DNA from: Streptomyces sp. NBC_00376
Lineage (GTDB): Bacteria > Actinomycetota > Actinomycetes > Streptomycetales > Streptomycetaceae
DNA: 64,000 bases
Direction of reading: 5' to 3'
Assembly (NCBI RefSeq): GCF_036077095.1
Contig: NZ_CP107960.1
Span: 3,162,001-3,226,000 of the forward strand
The position numbers and the translations under genes are program-made. Below the pieces are notes generated by a model. The model saw only the letters and a list, made by a program, of their open reading frames with translations. It was not told where the DNA came from and ran no database searches. Shown piece by piece: positions 8,504-17,591 of this stretch. Positions within the stretch are counted from its first letter, which is position 1; every line of letters starts with the position of its first letter.

Positions 8504-11062
8504 TCAGTACATGCTCAGCAGCTGCTCCACGGAGAGCTCGGCGGCCGGCGCCCCGTCGGGCAGGGCCAGCTCGAACCAGACGGTCTTGCCGCGCGGGGTC
8601 CGCCTGGACCCCCAGGCCACGCTCAGCAGCCCGACCAGCTGGAGCCCGCGCCCGCCCTCGTCGGTGTCGCGGGCCCGCCGCCGCCGGGGCTGGACGAGTC
8701 CGGCGTCCCACACCTCGCAGACCAGGGTGCGATCGCGCAGCAGCCTGAGCCTTGTCTCGCCCTCCCCGTACCGCAGGGCGTTGGTGACCAGCTCGCTGAC
8801 CAGCAGTTCGGTGGTGTCCACCAGGTCGTCCAGGCCCCAGTCGAGCAGCCGGTCGCGGGCCAGTTCGCGGGCCCGGCCCACGGAGCGGGGTTCGCGGGGC
8901 AGCCGCCAGTCGCCGACCGCGTCGGCCGGCAGTCCCTGGATACGGGCCACCAGCAGGGCGATGTCGTCCTCGCCGTGCCCGGTGTCCAGGGTGCTCAGCA
9001 CATGGTCGCAGACGTCCTCGATCGGCCGTTCCGGCTCGACGAGCGCGGTGCGCAGGGCTTCGAGGCCTTCGTCGAGCGGGTGGTCGCGGGACTCGACGAG
9101 TCCGTCCGTGTAGAGGGCGAGCAGCGAGCCCTCCTTCAGTTCGACCTCGACCTCCTCGAAGGGTTCGCCGCCGACGCCGAGCGGCATGCCGGGCGGCACG
9201 TCGAGCAGCAGGGCGGCCTCGCCCGGTTCGACCACGGCGGGCGGGAGGTGGCCCGCGTTGGCGAAGGTGCAGCGCCGGGTGACCGGGTCGTAGACCGCGT
9301 ACACGCAGGTCGCCAGGTAGATCTCGGAGAGGTCCGCCTCCCGGGACTTGTGGGCGGCCCGCGAGGGCCACTGGGAGCCGCCGGACGTGCCGGCGCCGCC
9401 GGGGGTGCCGAGTCCGCGGGCGACCTCGTCGAGTGCGGAGAGCACCTCGGCGGGTTCCAGGTCCAGCAGGGCCAGGGTCCGTACGGCGGTGCGCAGTTCG
9501 CCCATGGCGACGGCGGCCCGCAGTCCGCGGCCCATGACGTCGCCGACGACGAGGGCGGTGCGGTGGCCGGGGAGCTCGATCACGTCGAACCAGTCGCCGC
9601 CGACCTCGGTGGCCGTGTTGCCGGGCAGGTAGCGGCAGGCGATGTCGAGGCCGGCGGCCACCGGGTCGCCGGGCGGCAGGAGGCTGCGCTGGAGGATCAG
9701 GGCGCGTTCGTGCTCGCGCCGGTAGAGGCGGGCGTTGTCGATGCAGACCGCGGCGCGGGCGGCGAGTTCGGTGGCCAGGGCCCGGTCCCGCTCGCCGAAG
9801 GGTTCGCTGCCCTTGGTGCGGGAGAACTGCACGAGACCGACCACCGTGTCGTGGGCGACCATCGGCACGGCGAGTGTGGACTGGACGAAGCCCCGGTCGT
9901 CGCCGGGCACGTCCTCGACGTGGCCGGTGCGCAGGGCGATGGCGCACGGCGAGTTGAACGGGAAGCGGTGTACGGAGCCGAGCTCGGGCGAGCCGGTCTC
10001 CGCGGCGGTGTCGGGCAGGACGTCCGCCACCGCGCTGGCCAGGGCGACGCGGCGCAGTTCGGCGGAGCCGCCGACGGATTCCTGACGGAGCGAATCCCAG
10101 CTGCCGGGCGGTGCGTCGTCGCCGGTGAGCAGCCCCTGGTAGAGGTCGACGGAGGCGAGGTCGCAGAAGCCGGGGACGGCGACGTCGAGGAGTTCGCGGG
10201 CGGTGGTCTCCAGGTCGAGGGAGTTGCCGATCCGGGCGCTGGCCTCGTTGAGCAGGGCGAGGTTGCGGCGGGCGCTGGCGGCCTCGCGGGCGGCGATGTG
10301 TCTGCGGGTGACATCGGTGGCCAGTCCGGCGACGCCGATGGGGCGGCCGGACCCGCTGTGCACGCGGTAGAGGTTCATCGACCAGTGGCGGCTGCCGGTG
10401 CCGGGGGCGGTGCCGACGATCTGGAGATCGGTGACGGACGTTCCGGTCTCCAGTACGCGCTGGATGGTGACGGTGAGCCGGTCGGCTTCTGTCCCGGAGA
10501 GATAGTCGTCGACCGTGCGGCCGCGGTGGTCCTCGGCCCGGCCGCCGAAGACGGTGGCGAAGCGCTGGTTGGCGCGGATCACCGAGAGGTCCGTACCGAA
10601 CAGCACGAAACCGAAGGGTGATTGGCCGAATATCGCCTGGGACGCGGCAAGGTCCGTCTCGATGTGACGCAGTGCCCGGACGTCCACGACGATGCAGAGC
10701 GCGGCCCGTTCCCCGCTCTCCGTCTCACTCGGCATCACATAGATCTCGGCGAGCCCGTGCACGGCCTCCTCGCCCGGTATCCGGAAGGGGACGAGGCCCG
10801 TCCACTCCCGGCCGTCGAGGATCTCGCCGACTCTGCGGCGGCCGTCCGTGCGCAGTTCGGCGGGCATGAAGGCCTCGACCGGGTCCATGCCGACCGCCCT
10901 GTCCGCGGCAATGCCGAAGAGGCCGGCGGCCCGGCGGCTCCACTGCTCGATCAGGCCATCGGGGCCGATCGAGAACGAGGCGACCCTGATGTAGTCGTAG
11001 ATCGAGCCAGGCGGGCTGCTCTGCCACACGATGTCGCCCGCTGTCCCAGGTATTTCGCTCAC
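8504..11062 (-). CDS. PAS-PAS-GAF-SpoIIE phosphatase with C-terminal HATPase domain
   Basis: This 852-residue protein has two N-terminal PAS domains (about 20-130 and 135-260), a GAF domain (about 270-450), a SpoIIE/PP2C-type Ser/Thr phosphatase (about 480-690, with EVGGDWFDVIELPG and VVGDVMGRG metal-binding motifs and DDIALLV near the end), and a RsbW-like ATPase (about 700-840, with ELVTNALRYG and GGRGLQLV). Such fusions act in the cytoplasm as sensor switches for partner-switching control of alternative sigma factors: the phosphatase dephosphorylates an anti-anti-sigma factor and the ATPase may bind it. It is convergent with the pspA-like gene, and an anti-sigma-like ATPase gene lies just upstream. 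Confidence 0.93.
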   Translation of the reverse strand: MSEIPGTAGDIVWQSSPPGSIYDYIRVASFSIGPDGLIEQWSRRAAGLFGIAADRAVGMDPVEAFMPAELRTDGRRRVGEILDGREWTGLVPFRIPGEEAVHGLAEIYVMPSETESGERAALCIVVDVRALRHIETDLAASQAIFGQSPFGFVLFGTDLSVIRANQRFATVFGGRAEDHRGRTVDDYLSGTEADRLTVTIQRVLETGTSVTDLQIVGTAPGTGSRHWSMNLYRVHSGSGRPIGVAGLATDVTRRHIAAREAASARRNLALLNEASARIGNSLDLETTARELLDVAVPGFCDLASVDLYQGLLTGDDAPPGSWDSLRQESVGGSAELRRVALASAVADVLPDTAAETGSPELGSVHRFPFNSPCAIALRTGHVEDVPGDDRGFVQSTLAVPMVAHDTVVGLVQFSRTKGSEPFGERDRALATELAARAAVCIDNARLYRREHERALILQRSLLPPGDPVAAGLDIACRYLPGNTATEVGGDWFDVIELPGHRTALVVGDVMGRGLRAAVAMGELRTAVRTLALLDLEPAEVLSALDEVARGLGTPGGAGTSGGSQWPSRAAHKSREADLSEIYLATCVYAVYDPVTRRCTFANAGHLPPAVVEPGEAALLLDVPPGMPLGVGGEPFEEVEVELKEGSLLALYTDGLVESRDHPLDEGLEALRTALVEPERPIEDVCDHVLSTLDTGHGEDDIALLVARIQGLPADAVGDWRLPREPRSVGRARELARDRLLDWGLDDLVDTTELLVSELVTNALRYGEGETRLRLLRDRTLVCEVWDAGLVQPRRRRARDTDEGGRGLQLVGLLSVAWGSRRTPRGKTVWFELALPDGAPAAELSVEQLLSMY

Positions 11063-11221
11063 GCGACCGTCCCCTCCAGCTCACACACCGGACCGGTCAT
11101 GACCGCAGTATTCAGTACTCCGGCCCCAACCGACACGGCGTTCACGATCACAGCACGGTCTCAGTCCCTTTCAGCCAGGTTCTGACCGACCCTGGTGATC
11201 GCTGTCCGTCCCACCCCACTC

Positions 11222-11650
11222 CTAACCAGGCAGGGCCAGCTCGAACCACACGGTCTTGCCGGTCTTTCCCCGCCGGGTCCCCCAGCGGCGGGCGGAACAC
11301 GCCACCAGCTGCAGTCCCCTGCCCCCTTCGTCCTCCGGTCCCGCCATACGTTCGGTGGGCGGATCCGGAAGCGGATCGGAGACTTCCACGAGCAGTCCCG
11401 GACGGGCGGAGGGGGCGTCCCCATTGGGATGAGGGCGCACCAGGCGTACGCCGATGGGCCCCGATGTATAGCGCATCGAGTTGGTGACCAACTCGCTGAC
11501 CAGCAGAACTGTCAAATCCCCGACGGCGGCATCGAGCCCCCAGGCGGTCAACGCCCCATGGACCGCATGCCGTGCGGATCGCACGGCGCCCGGCTCAGCC
11601 GGAAAGGTCCACTCGGCGCAGTCGCCTTCACTGTCGATCACGCCGATCAC
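11222..11650 (-). CDS. RsbW-like ATP-binding protein (HATPase_c), putative anti-sigma factor
   Basis: The protein is 142 residues from the GTG at 11650; a second GTG at 11641 has GGGAAG at better spacing, and the frame extends upstream to 11701. The sequence has the GHKL ATPase motifs of the RsbW/SpoIIAB group: LLVSELVTNSMRYTSGP (N box), a short middle region, and DEGGRGLQLV (G box). It lacks other domains. It closely resembles the HATPase module at the end of the neighbouring SpoIIE protein, so the two may act on the same signalling pathway. Streptomyces genomes carry dozens of such proteins and partners cannot be assigned. Confidence 0.85.
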   Translation of the reverse strand: MIGVIDSEGDCAEWTFPAEPGAVRSARHAVHGALTAWGLDAAVGDLTVLLVSELVTNSMRYTSGPIGVRLVRPHPNGDAPSARPGLLVEVSDPLPDPPTERMAGPEDEGGRGLQLVACSARRWGTRRGKTGKTVWFELALPG

Positions 11651-11923
11651 TTCCCAAGACCAGCAGCGGAGAGCGCCCTGTTTACAAGGGCTATTCAGCA
11701 CATACCCGATATTTGGGGTGAACTATCGCCGGGACCGACACGTGGGGCGTACGGGTGTACGGCCGCGCGCACGAAGGGATGCCCCGGGGAGAAGGGGCGC
11801 ACAAGGCGACAGGCGCGCGCTGCCGCCTTGGCGTCTGCCTCGGTCAACCGCCTCCGGCACCCCCGCCCACCGGCGCCGGGTGCCCGGCCGTACGGGCCAA
11901 CTCCGCTGCCGGCTCCGCCCTGT

Positions 11924-12325
11924 TCAGGCCAGCGCGCCCGAGGCCTTGAGGTCGTCGAAGAGCAGCTGGTCGACCGGCGGGACGAGCGGCCGGTCGGCGT
12001 AGGAGAACCACGCCATCTCCTCGATCTCGCTGCTGACCGTCAGCGTCCCCTGATACTCGCCGGCGTAACAGCTCATGCGCACGACCACCCCGTCCGGATG
12101 ACCGTGCGCCTGCGCCTCGTACGTACCCATGTGGGACACGGTCGCGGGCAGGATGGCCACGGCCAGCTCCTCCTCGACCTCGCGCAGCAGGGTCTGCAGG
12201 TCGGTCTCCTGACCCTCCCGCTTGCCACCGGGGATGTAGAAGACGTCCTTCCCCCGTGGTCGCGCGCAGAGAATCCTGCCGTTCTCCACCCGCACCCATG
12301 CCACCGTGTCGATCAGGACCGACAT
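11924..12325 (-). CDS. Nudix hydrolase
   Basis: The 133-residue product starts at ATG 12325 with GGCGGAG upstream. The Nudix box is complete: GGKREGQETD followed by LREVEEEL, giving the GX5EX7REUXEEXGU pattern (last Gly replaced) that binds the metal and the diphosphate. The protein is a single compact domain with no signal. Substrates in this family are nucleoside diphosphates linked to another group; which one cannot be told. Confidence 0.88.
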   Translation of the reverse strand: MSVLIDTVAWVRVENGRILCARPRGKDVFYIPGGKREGQETDLQTLLREVEEELAVAILPATVSHMGTYEAQAHGHPDGVVVRMSCYAGEYQGTLTVSSEIEEMAWFSYADRPLVPPVDQLLFDDLKASGALA

Positions 12326-12455
12326 CGCTCCGCCTTCGCTCTCGCGCAACCCCGTCGGACAGGACCCTAGATCCTCCGGCGACGGGCGCGTGAACGCGGG
12401 CACGGTCATGCGCCGGAGCGCGATCCCCCGCCCCGCCGCACTCGTCGCGCCCGCC

Positions 12456-12638
12456 CTAGGGCCGGGCGCTCTGCTCCGCGCGCTCCACCCAGTAGAGCTG
12501 CTTGTGGCCATGCTCATCGAGCTTGTCGGCGATCTTCTGGGCCTCGCCCTGCGTGGCATACCTGCCGACGCGATAGCGATTGCCGTTGTCGTCCTGCCTT
12601 ATCACCAGCCACGGGAGCACGGCACCGCTGTCGCTCAT
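12456..12638 (-). CDS. Small SPOR-like protein
   Basis: A 60-residue protein starting at ATG 12638, preceded by GAAGGGA. The sequence (DDNGNRYRVGRYATQGEAQ then a KIADKL helix) has the beta-alpha-beta pattern of a SPOR repeat, though it lacks any anchor. Short proteins of this kind are widespread in Streptomyces. It may bind denuded peptidoglycan or be an intracellular relic of that fold; the function is unknown. Confidence 0.75.
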   Translation of the reverse strand: MSDSGAVLPWLVIRQDDNGNRYRVGRYATQGEAQKIADKLDEHGHKQLYWVERAEQSARP

Positions 12639-12854
12639 CGTGTCCCTTCCGAGCATTGCGCCCCTCCCTCGAACGGCGTGCATGTCAGTAAAGATCCCCA
12701 GGAAACCGCAGTACGCATATGCCCGAGCGTACGCCTGACCTTCACTCAACGGATACGCATTTACACAAAGAGATACCGATTCGGTCAGCAAGAAGGGGCG
12801 CACCCGGCTGGATGCTCCCCTTGCGCCGGTGGCCCCCGCCGCCGCCCTCGCGTG

Positions 12855-14600
12855 CTATCCCGCCTCCGGCGCCGCCGCGCGCACCGTCGGCACCGGCATC
12901 AGGACGGGACCGGCCGACGGCTGCTTGCGGCAGACGTCCCCGCACTCCGCGTCCAGCGAGCAGCACAGCGAACAGATCGGCCCGGACCGCACGGGGCAGT
13001 CGGCGATGTCCGGCAGCTCGTAGGCGGTCTCGCAGACCGCGCAGGTGTGGGTGGCGGTGATGTCCGCGACCTCGGCGCCCGGACCGTTCACCGGGTTGGG
13101 CCGCGCCAGGTAGTACTTCCCTTTCGTCGCCCAGGCGATCAACGGGCAGAGCGTCGACGCCAGTCCGGCCGCGATGAAGGTCGAGAAGGCTTCGGCGTAA
13201 CGGCCGAAGAACCCGAAGAAGGCCAGGATCGAGACGGTCGAGGCAATCACCATCGCACCGAATCCGGCCGGGTTCACCGCGTACAGATAGGCCCGTTTGA
13301 ACTCGATGTACCGCGGGCTCAGCCCGATCCGCTTGTTGACGACCAGGTCGGTGGCGACGGCGGCGATCCAGGCGATGCCCACGTTCGAGTAGAAGCCCAG
13401 CAGCTTGTTGAGGGCGGCGAACATGTTCATCTCCATCAGCGTGAGCGCGATGGCGAGGTTGAGGAAGATGTACCAGACCCGGCCCGGATGCCGGTGGGTG
13501 ATCCGGGAGAAGAAGTTCGACCAGGACAGCGAACCGCTGTAGGCGTTGGTCACATTGATCTTGATCTGCGAGACGATCACGAAGACCGCCGCCGCGGGCA
13601 GCGCGAACGAGCCGAGCCAGGGCCGCAGCGCCTCGATCTGCGGTGCGATCGGCTCCAGCGCGTGCGTCCTGCCGACGGCCTCCAGCGCGACGAAGGCGAG
13701 CAGCGCGCCGCCGATCTGCTTCGCGGCCCCGATGACGACCCAGCCCGGCCCCGCGGCGAGCACCGCGAGGTTCCAGCGCCGCTTGTTGGCCTCCGTCCGC
13801 GCCGGCATGAAGCGCAGGTAGTCGGCCTGCTCACCGATCTGGGCGATGAGCGAGAGCGCGACGCCCGTGCCCAGCCCGAAGCCGATCCAGGAGAACCCGG
13901 ACCCCGCGCCCTCCGTGCCACCGAAGGAGCCGAACGCGCCCCAGGCGTCGGGGGCTTCGAAGGCGAGCACGACGAACGGCAGCACCATGCCGATGATCCA
14001 GACCGGCTGGGTCCACGCCTGCACCTTGGCGAGCGCCCCCATGCCCCGGAAGACGATCGGGATGACGATGAGCGTGGTGAGCAGATAGCCGGCCTCGACC
14101 GGGAGCCCGACGGCCTGGTGCATGGCCTGCGCCATGATCGAGCCTTCGAGGGCGAAGAAGATGAAGGTGAAGGACGCGTAGATCAGCGAGGTGAGCGTCG
14201 AGCCGAAGTATCCGAAGCCCGCGCCGCGGGTGACCAGGTCCATGTCCAGGCCGTACTTCGCACAGGCCCGCGCGATCGGTACGCCGGTGAGGAAGATGAT
14301 CGTCGCGGCGGCGAGGATCGAGGCGAGTCCGCTGGTGAAGCCGTAGGTGAAGACGATCGAGGCGCCGATCGCGAAGTCGGCGAGGTAGGCGATCCCGCCG
14401 AGTGCGGTGCCCGCCACCGTGGCCGGCGACCAGCGCCGGAAGGAGTGCGGCGCGTAGCGGAGGGAGTAGTCCTCGCGGCTCTCGTCGGCGGCGAGCTTCG
14501 CGTAGCTGCGGGCCGGGGCCGGGGAGCCGGTCCCGGCCGGGACGTCGGCCCCGGCCGGGATGTCGGCCCCGGCTGTCTTCGGTGTGGCTGTGTCCGTCAT
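12855..14600 (-). CDS. NCS1-type purine/cytosine permease with cysteine-rich C-terminal tail
   Basis: The start is ATG 14600 with GGGAAG upstream, giving 581 residues. About twelve membrane helices span roughly 70-500, with the pattern of cytosine/purine/allantoin permeases (NCS1), including VAGTALGGIAYLADF near the first helix. Beyond the last helix is a ~75-residue cytoplasmic tail containing CAVCETAYELPDIADC and then CSLCC and two further cysteines, a pattern like a zinc ribbon. That tail is not part of a standard NCS1 transporter. The GntR regulator downstream is in the same direction. Substrate is probably a nucleobase or related ring, inferred from family. Confidence 0.85.
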   Translation of the reverse strand: MTDTATPKTAGADIPAGADVPAGTGSPAPARSYAKLAADESREDYSLRYAPHSFRRWSPATVAGTALGGIAYLADFAIGASIVFTYGFTSGLASILAAATIIFLTGVPIARACAKYGLDMDLVTRGAGFGYFGSTLTSLIYASFTFIFFALEGSIMAQAMHQAVGLPVEAGYLLTTLIVIPIVFRGMGALAKVQAWTQPVWIIGMVLPFVVLAFEAPDAWGAFGSFGGTEGAGSGFSWIGFGLGTGVALSLIAQIGEQADYLRFMPARTEANKRRWNLAVLAAGPGWVVIGAAKQIGGALLAFVALEAVGRTHALEPIAPQIEALRPWLGSFALPAAAVFVIVSQIKINVTNAYSGSLSWSNFFSRITHRHPGRVWYIFLNLAIALTLMEMNMFAALNKLLGFYSNVGIAWIAAVATDLVVNKRIGLSPRYIEFKRAYLYAVNPAGFGAMVIASTVSILAFFGFFGRYAEAFSTFIAAGLASTLCPLIAWATKGKYYLARPNPVNGPGAEVADITATHTCAVCETAYELPDIADCPVRSGPICSLCCSLDAECGDVCRKQPSAGPVLMPVPTVRAAAPEAG

Positions 14601-14759
14601 CGGTGACTTCCCGTCCGTCGTCCGGTGTGCGGGTACGGACCGGACGGTAGGAGCGGTACATGACAACCTTATGCAGCCGGTGATTGCCCGTCGGTTACGG
14701 GAACCGTCCGGGCGTTAACGTGTCGTCACCGACGACGGACGGCGATCTCCGCCCACCGG

Positions 14760-15512
14760 TCACCTGACCGGAAGGTGGTAGGCGACCCGGTAGCGATCGG
14801 CGGGCACCACCACGTCCGCCGTCTCGACCGGGCGGCCCGACGCGTAGTACGTCCGCTCGATCACCATCACCACGTGTCCGGGCACACCGCCGAGCGCCAG
14901 GAGCTCCTCCGCCAGCCCCGGACGCGCGCCGACCTGCTCGGCCACGTTGTCCACGACGACATCGATCGCGGCCATCCGCTCGACCACCCCGCAGCCGCCC
15001 AACGGGCCCTCCTCCGGCAGCATCACCGGCGTACGCCCCGTCACGGCGAGCGGCTCCCAGGAGGTGGAGAGCATCATCGGCTCCCCGGCCTCGCGGAAGG
15101 TGTACCTCGTACGCATCACCCGGTCGCCCGGCTCGATGCCCAGACGCTCGGCGATCTCGGCGCTCGCGCCCTCCTGTTCGCTGCGGGACTCCCACGTCCC
15201 GTGCACCCCCTCCGCCGTCTGCTCCTGGCGGAACGGACTGGCGCCGGCCGCGGACCGGTAGCCGGAGCGGGCGATCCGCCGCGGGACCGGGCGCTCGCGC
15301 ACATAGGTGCCGGACCCGGAACGCCCCTCCACCAGGCCCTCGGCCATCAGCACCTTTCGCGCCTCCAGCGCGACGGTGTCCGAGACTCCGTACTCCTCGC
15401 GGATACGGGCCTGCGAAGGCAGGCGCGTATGCGGCGGCAGCGAACCGTTGACGATCTTCTCTCGCAGATCGCTTGCAACGCGCAGATACGCGGGCTGCTC
15501 ACCGAAAGTCAC
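14760..15512 (-). CDS. GntR family transcriptional regulator (HutC/UTRA type)
   Basis: 250 residues from the GTG at 15512, which has GGGAG six bases upstream; the open frame to 15593 lacks a start signal. Residues ~8-75 form the winged helix of GntR regulators (YLRVASDLREKIVNGSLPP, RIREEYGVSDTVALEARKVL, then GSGTYV). The C-terminal part (~95-245) is a UTRA effector-binding domain (MRTRYTFREAGEPMMLSTSWEP, VERTYYASGRPVETADVVVP). It lies downstream of the NCS1 permease and may control it. Confidence 0.9.
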   Translation of the reverse strand: MTFGEQPAYLRVASDLREKIVNGSLPPHTRLPSQARIREEYGVSDTVALEARKVLMAEGLVEGRSGSGTYVRERPVPRRIARSGYRSAAGASPFRQEQTAEGVHGTWESRSEQEGASAEIAERLGIEPGDRVMRTRYTFREAGEPMMLSTSWEPLAVTGRTPVMLPEEGPLGGCGVVERMAAIDVVVDNVAEQVGARPGLAEELLALGGVPGHVVMVIERTYYASGRPVETADVVVPADRYRVAYHLPVR

Positions 15513-15717
15513 AGGCCACTCCCAACAGGTTGACAGTCTGCAACAGCGTGACAACCGTCGGTTGTGAACCGCAAGCACAGGCCAAAGATTCACTCGATGT
15601 GATGATTCGCCAGGTCCTTGCGCATATCCGGCCGTCGACCACCAGAGGGTTCTCAGCTCTTCTCACGCCTCCTCCCCTCCCCCGGTTCACCGCAACCGCG
15701 TTCCTTCTCGCACGGAA

Positions 15718-15747
15718 GTGGGGCGGCTGCCGAAGCAGCCGCCCCAC
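15718..15747 (-). terminator. Perfect 13-bp hairpin terminator after the subtilisin gene
   Basis: GTGGGGCGGCTGC (15718-15730), loop CGAA, GCAGCCGCCCCAC (15735-15747). The stem is perfect with a stable tetraloop and lies 38 bases past the protease stop codon, separating it from the GntR gene. Confidence 0.85.
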
Positions 15748-15784
15748 ATGTCCGACGCGTCAGGACGTCAGGGCCGAATGGCCG

Positions 15785-17368
15785 TCAGAACTGCAGACCC
15801 CAGGAGTTGATCTTCCCGGTGTCCGCCGCCGCGTTGTCGGCGACCCGCAGCTTCCAGGTGCCGTTGGCCACCTCCGACGAGGCGTTCACGGAGTAGGTGG
15901 TGATCACGTTGTCCGCGCTGCCACCGGTCCCGAAGGCCTTCAGGTTGTAGACCGAACCGTCGGGCGCGACGAGGTCGATCTTCAGGTCGCCGCTGTAGGT
16001 GTGCGTGATGTTCACGGGCACGCTCAGCGTGGCCGGCGCGTTGCCGGTGACACCGGTGACGGTGATCGGCGACTCGACGGTGGAGTTGTCGGCGATGGTG
16101 TAGCTCGTCGTGCTCTCGAACTTCTTGCCCGGCGGCGTGGTGGTGCCGCTGCCGACGTTCAGCAGCCGGTTCGGCGAGCCCGTACCGGGGCTGGTCACCA
16201 CTCCGGTGCTGGCCGCGGCGACCAGTCCGGCGGAGACCTGTGCCGGGCTGTCGCTCGGGTGGTCGGCCAGGTAGAGGGCCGCGGCACCCGCGACGTGCGG
16301 CGTCGCCATCGACGTACCGGAGATCGTGTTGGTGGCGGTGTCTCCGGTGTTCCAGGCCGAGGTGATCGACGAGCCGGGGCCGAAGATGTCCAGCACGCTG
16401 CCGTAGTTGGAGAAGCTGGAGCGGGCGTCGGTGCTGGTGGTGGAGCCGACCGTGATGGCCTCGGTGACCCGTGCCGGGGACTTCGTGGAGGCGTCGGTCG
16501 ACTCGTTGCCCGCGGCGACGGCGTACGTGACGCCGGACGCGATGGACTTGCGTACGGCGGCGTCGAGCACCGAGTCCACCCCGCCGCCCAGGCTCATGTT
16601 GGCGACCGCGGGCTTGACGGCGTTCGCCGTCACCCAGTCGATGCCCGCGACGACCTGCTCGGTCGTGCCGGAGCCGCTGTCGTCGAGGACCCGGACGGAG
16701 ACGATCTTCGCCTTCTTGGCGACGCCGTACGACGACCCGGCGACGGTGCCCGCCACGTGGGTGCCGTGACCGTAGCCGTCGTCCGCCGTGTTGTCGTCGT
16801 CGATGGCGTCGTAGCCGTACGAGGCCCGGCCGCCGAAGTCGGTGTGGGTGATCCGCACACCGGTGTCGATGATGTACGCGGTGACACCCTGGCCCCCGTT
16901 GTCGGGGTAGGTGTAACTCTGATTCAGCGGCAGGGACTTCTGGTCGATCCGGTCGAGGCCCCAGGAGGGCGGCGAGGGCTGGGTGCCGGTGACATGGAAG
17001 GTCCGGTTCTGCACGACGGACTCGACGGCCGGGTCGGCGGCGAACTTCTTCGCCTGGCTCTCCGAGAGCTCCACCGCGTAGCCGTTGACGGCGGTGCGGT
17101 AGGTCCTCTTGATCTCGGCGCCGTACTCCTTGGCGAGCGCCCTGCCCTTCGCGGAACCCGCGTCGGCCGCCGATTCGTCGAGCGTGACGATGTAGCTGCC
17201 GCTGATGGTGCCCGGGGCACCCGCGTTCTGGATCCGGCCTTCGGGCGCCGGCTCGGACGCCGAGGCGGGGAACACCGCGGCGCCGGAGAGCGCGAGGGCC
17301 GCACCGGCCATGACACTCGCCGCGGCGAGTCTTCGGCGCGCGTGGGGGGTGTGACGCGTCACTGACAT
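15785..17368 (-). CDS. Secreted subtilisin-like serine protease (S8) with inhibitor propeptide and P-domain
   Basis: Starting at ATG 17368 (GAGGAGG at 9-base spacing), the protein has 527 residues: a signal peptide ending near FPASASEP, an I9 inhibitor propeptide (~55-125), the peptidase S8 domain (~135-405) with D168 (YIIDTG), H201 (GHGTHVAG), oxyanion N288 (AAGNES) and S353 (GTSMATPHVAG), and a C-terminal proprotein convertase P-domain (~415-525, ending KINSWGLQF). It is an extracellular protease; the P-domain usually stabilises the catalytic domain. A perfect terminator follows it. The divergent upstream gene encodes a threonine synthase-like enzyme. Confidence 0.95.
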   Translation of the reverse strand: MSVTRHTPHARRRLAAASVMAGAALALSGAAVFPASASEPAPEGRIQNAGAPGTISGSYIVTLDESAADAGSAKGRALAKEYGAEIKRTYRTAVNGYAVELSESQAKKFAADPAVESVVQNRTFHVTGTQPSPPSWGLDRIDQKSLPLNQSYTYPDNGGQGVTAYIIDTGVRITHTDFGGRASYGYDAIDDDNTADDGYGHGTHVAGTVAGSSYGVAKKAKIVSVRVLDDSGSGTTEQVVAGIDWVTANAVKPAVANMSLGGGVDSVLDAAVRKSIASGVTYAVAAGNESTDASTKSPARVTEAITVGSTTSTDARSSFSNYGSVLDIFGPGSSITSAWNTGDTATNTISGTSMATPHVAGAAALYLADHPSDSPAQVSAGLVAAASTGVVTSPGTGSPNRLLNVGSGTTTPPGKKFESTTSYTIADNSTVESPITVTGVTGNAPATLSVPVNITHTYSGDLKIDLVAPDGSVYNLKAFGTGGSADNVITTYSVNASSEVANGTWKLRVADNAAADTGKINSWGLQF

Positions 17369-17591
17369 GTGGGGGGTCCTCCTCGATCGAGGTGCACTGG
17401 TGGGGGGCGCGTGCTGTCGGACGGAGACAGTGCACAGCATGGGCATGACAAACATCTGTTGTTGGTACCGCACTGCCCAAGTCCCTGCCGACAGCGAAAG
17501 ATTGACCGATTCTTGGGAATCGCACAAGGGTGCGCAGGGCTCTGCAATACCTTCGCCATCGGGCTGCCACGCGCCTGACATGCTGACCGGC

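Noticed and set aside
12306..14606. 766-codon plus-strand frame opposite the NCS1 permease
   Set aside because: Low-complexity Arg/Asp/Glu-rich sequence with no domain; the opposite strand encodes a recognisable transporter.
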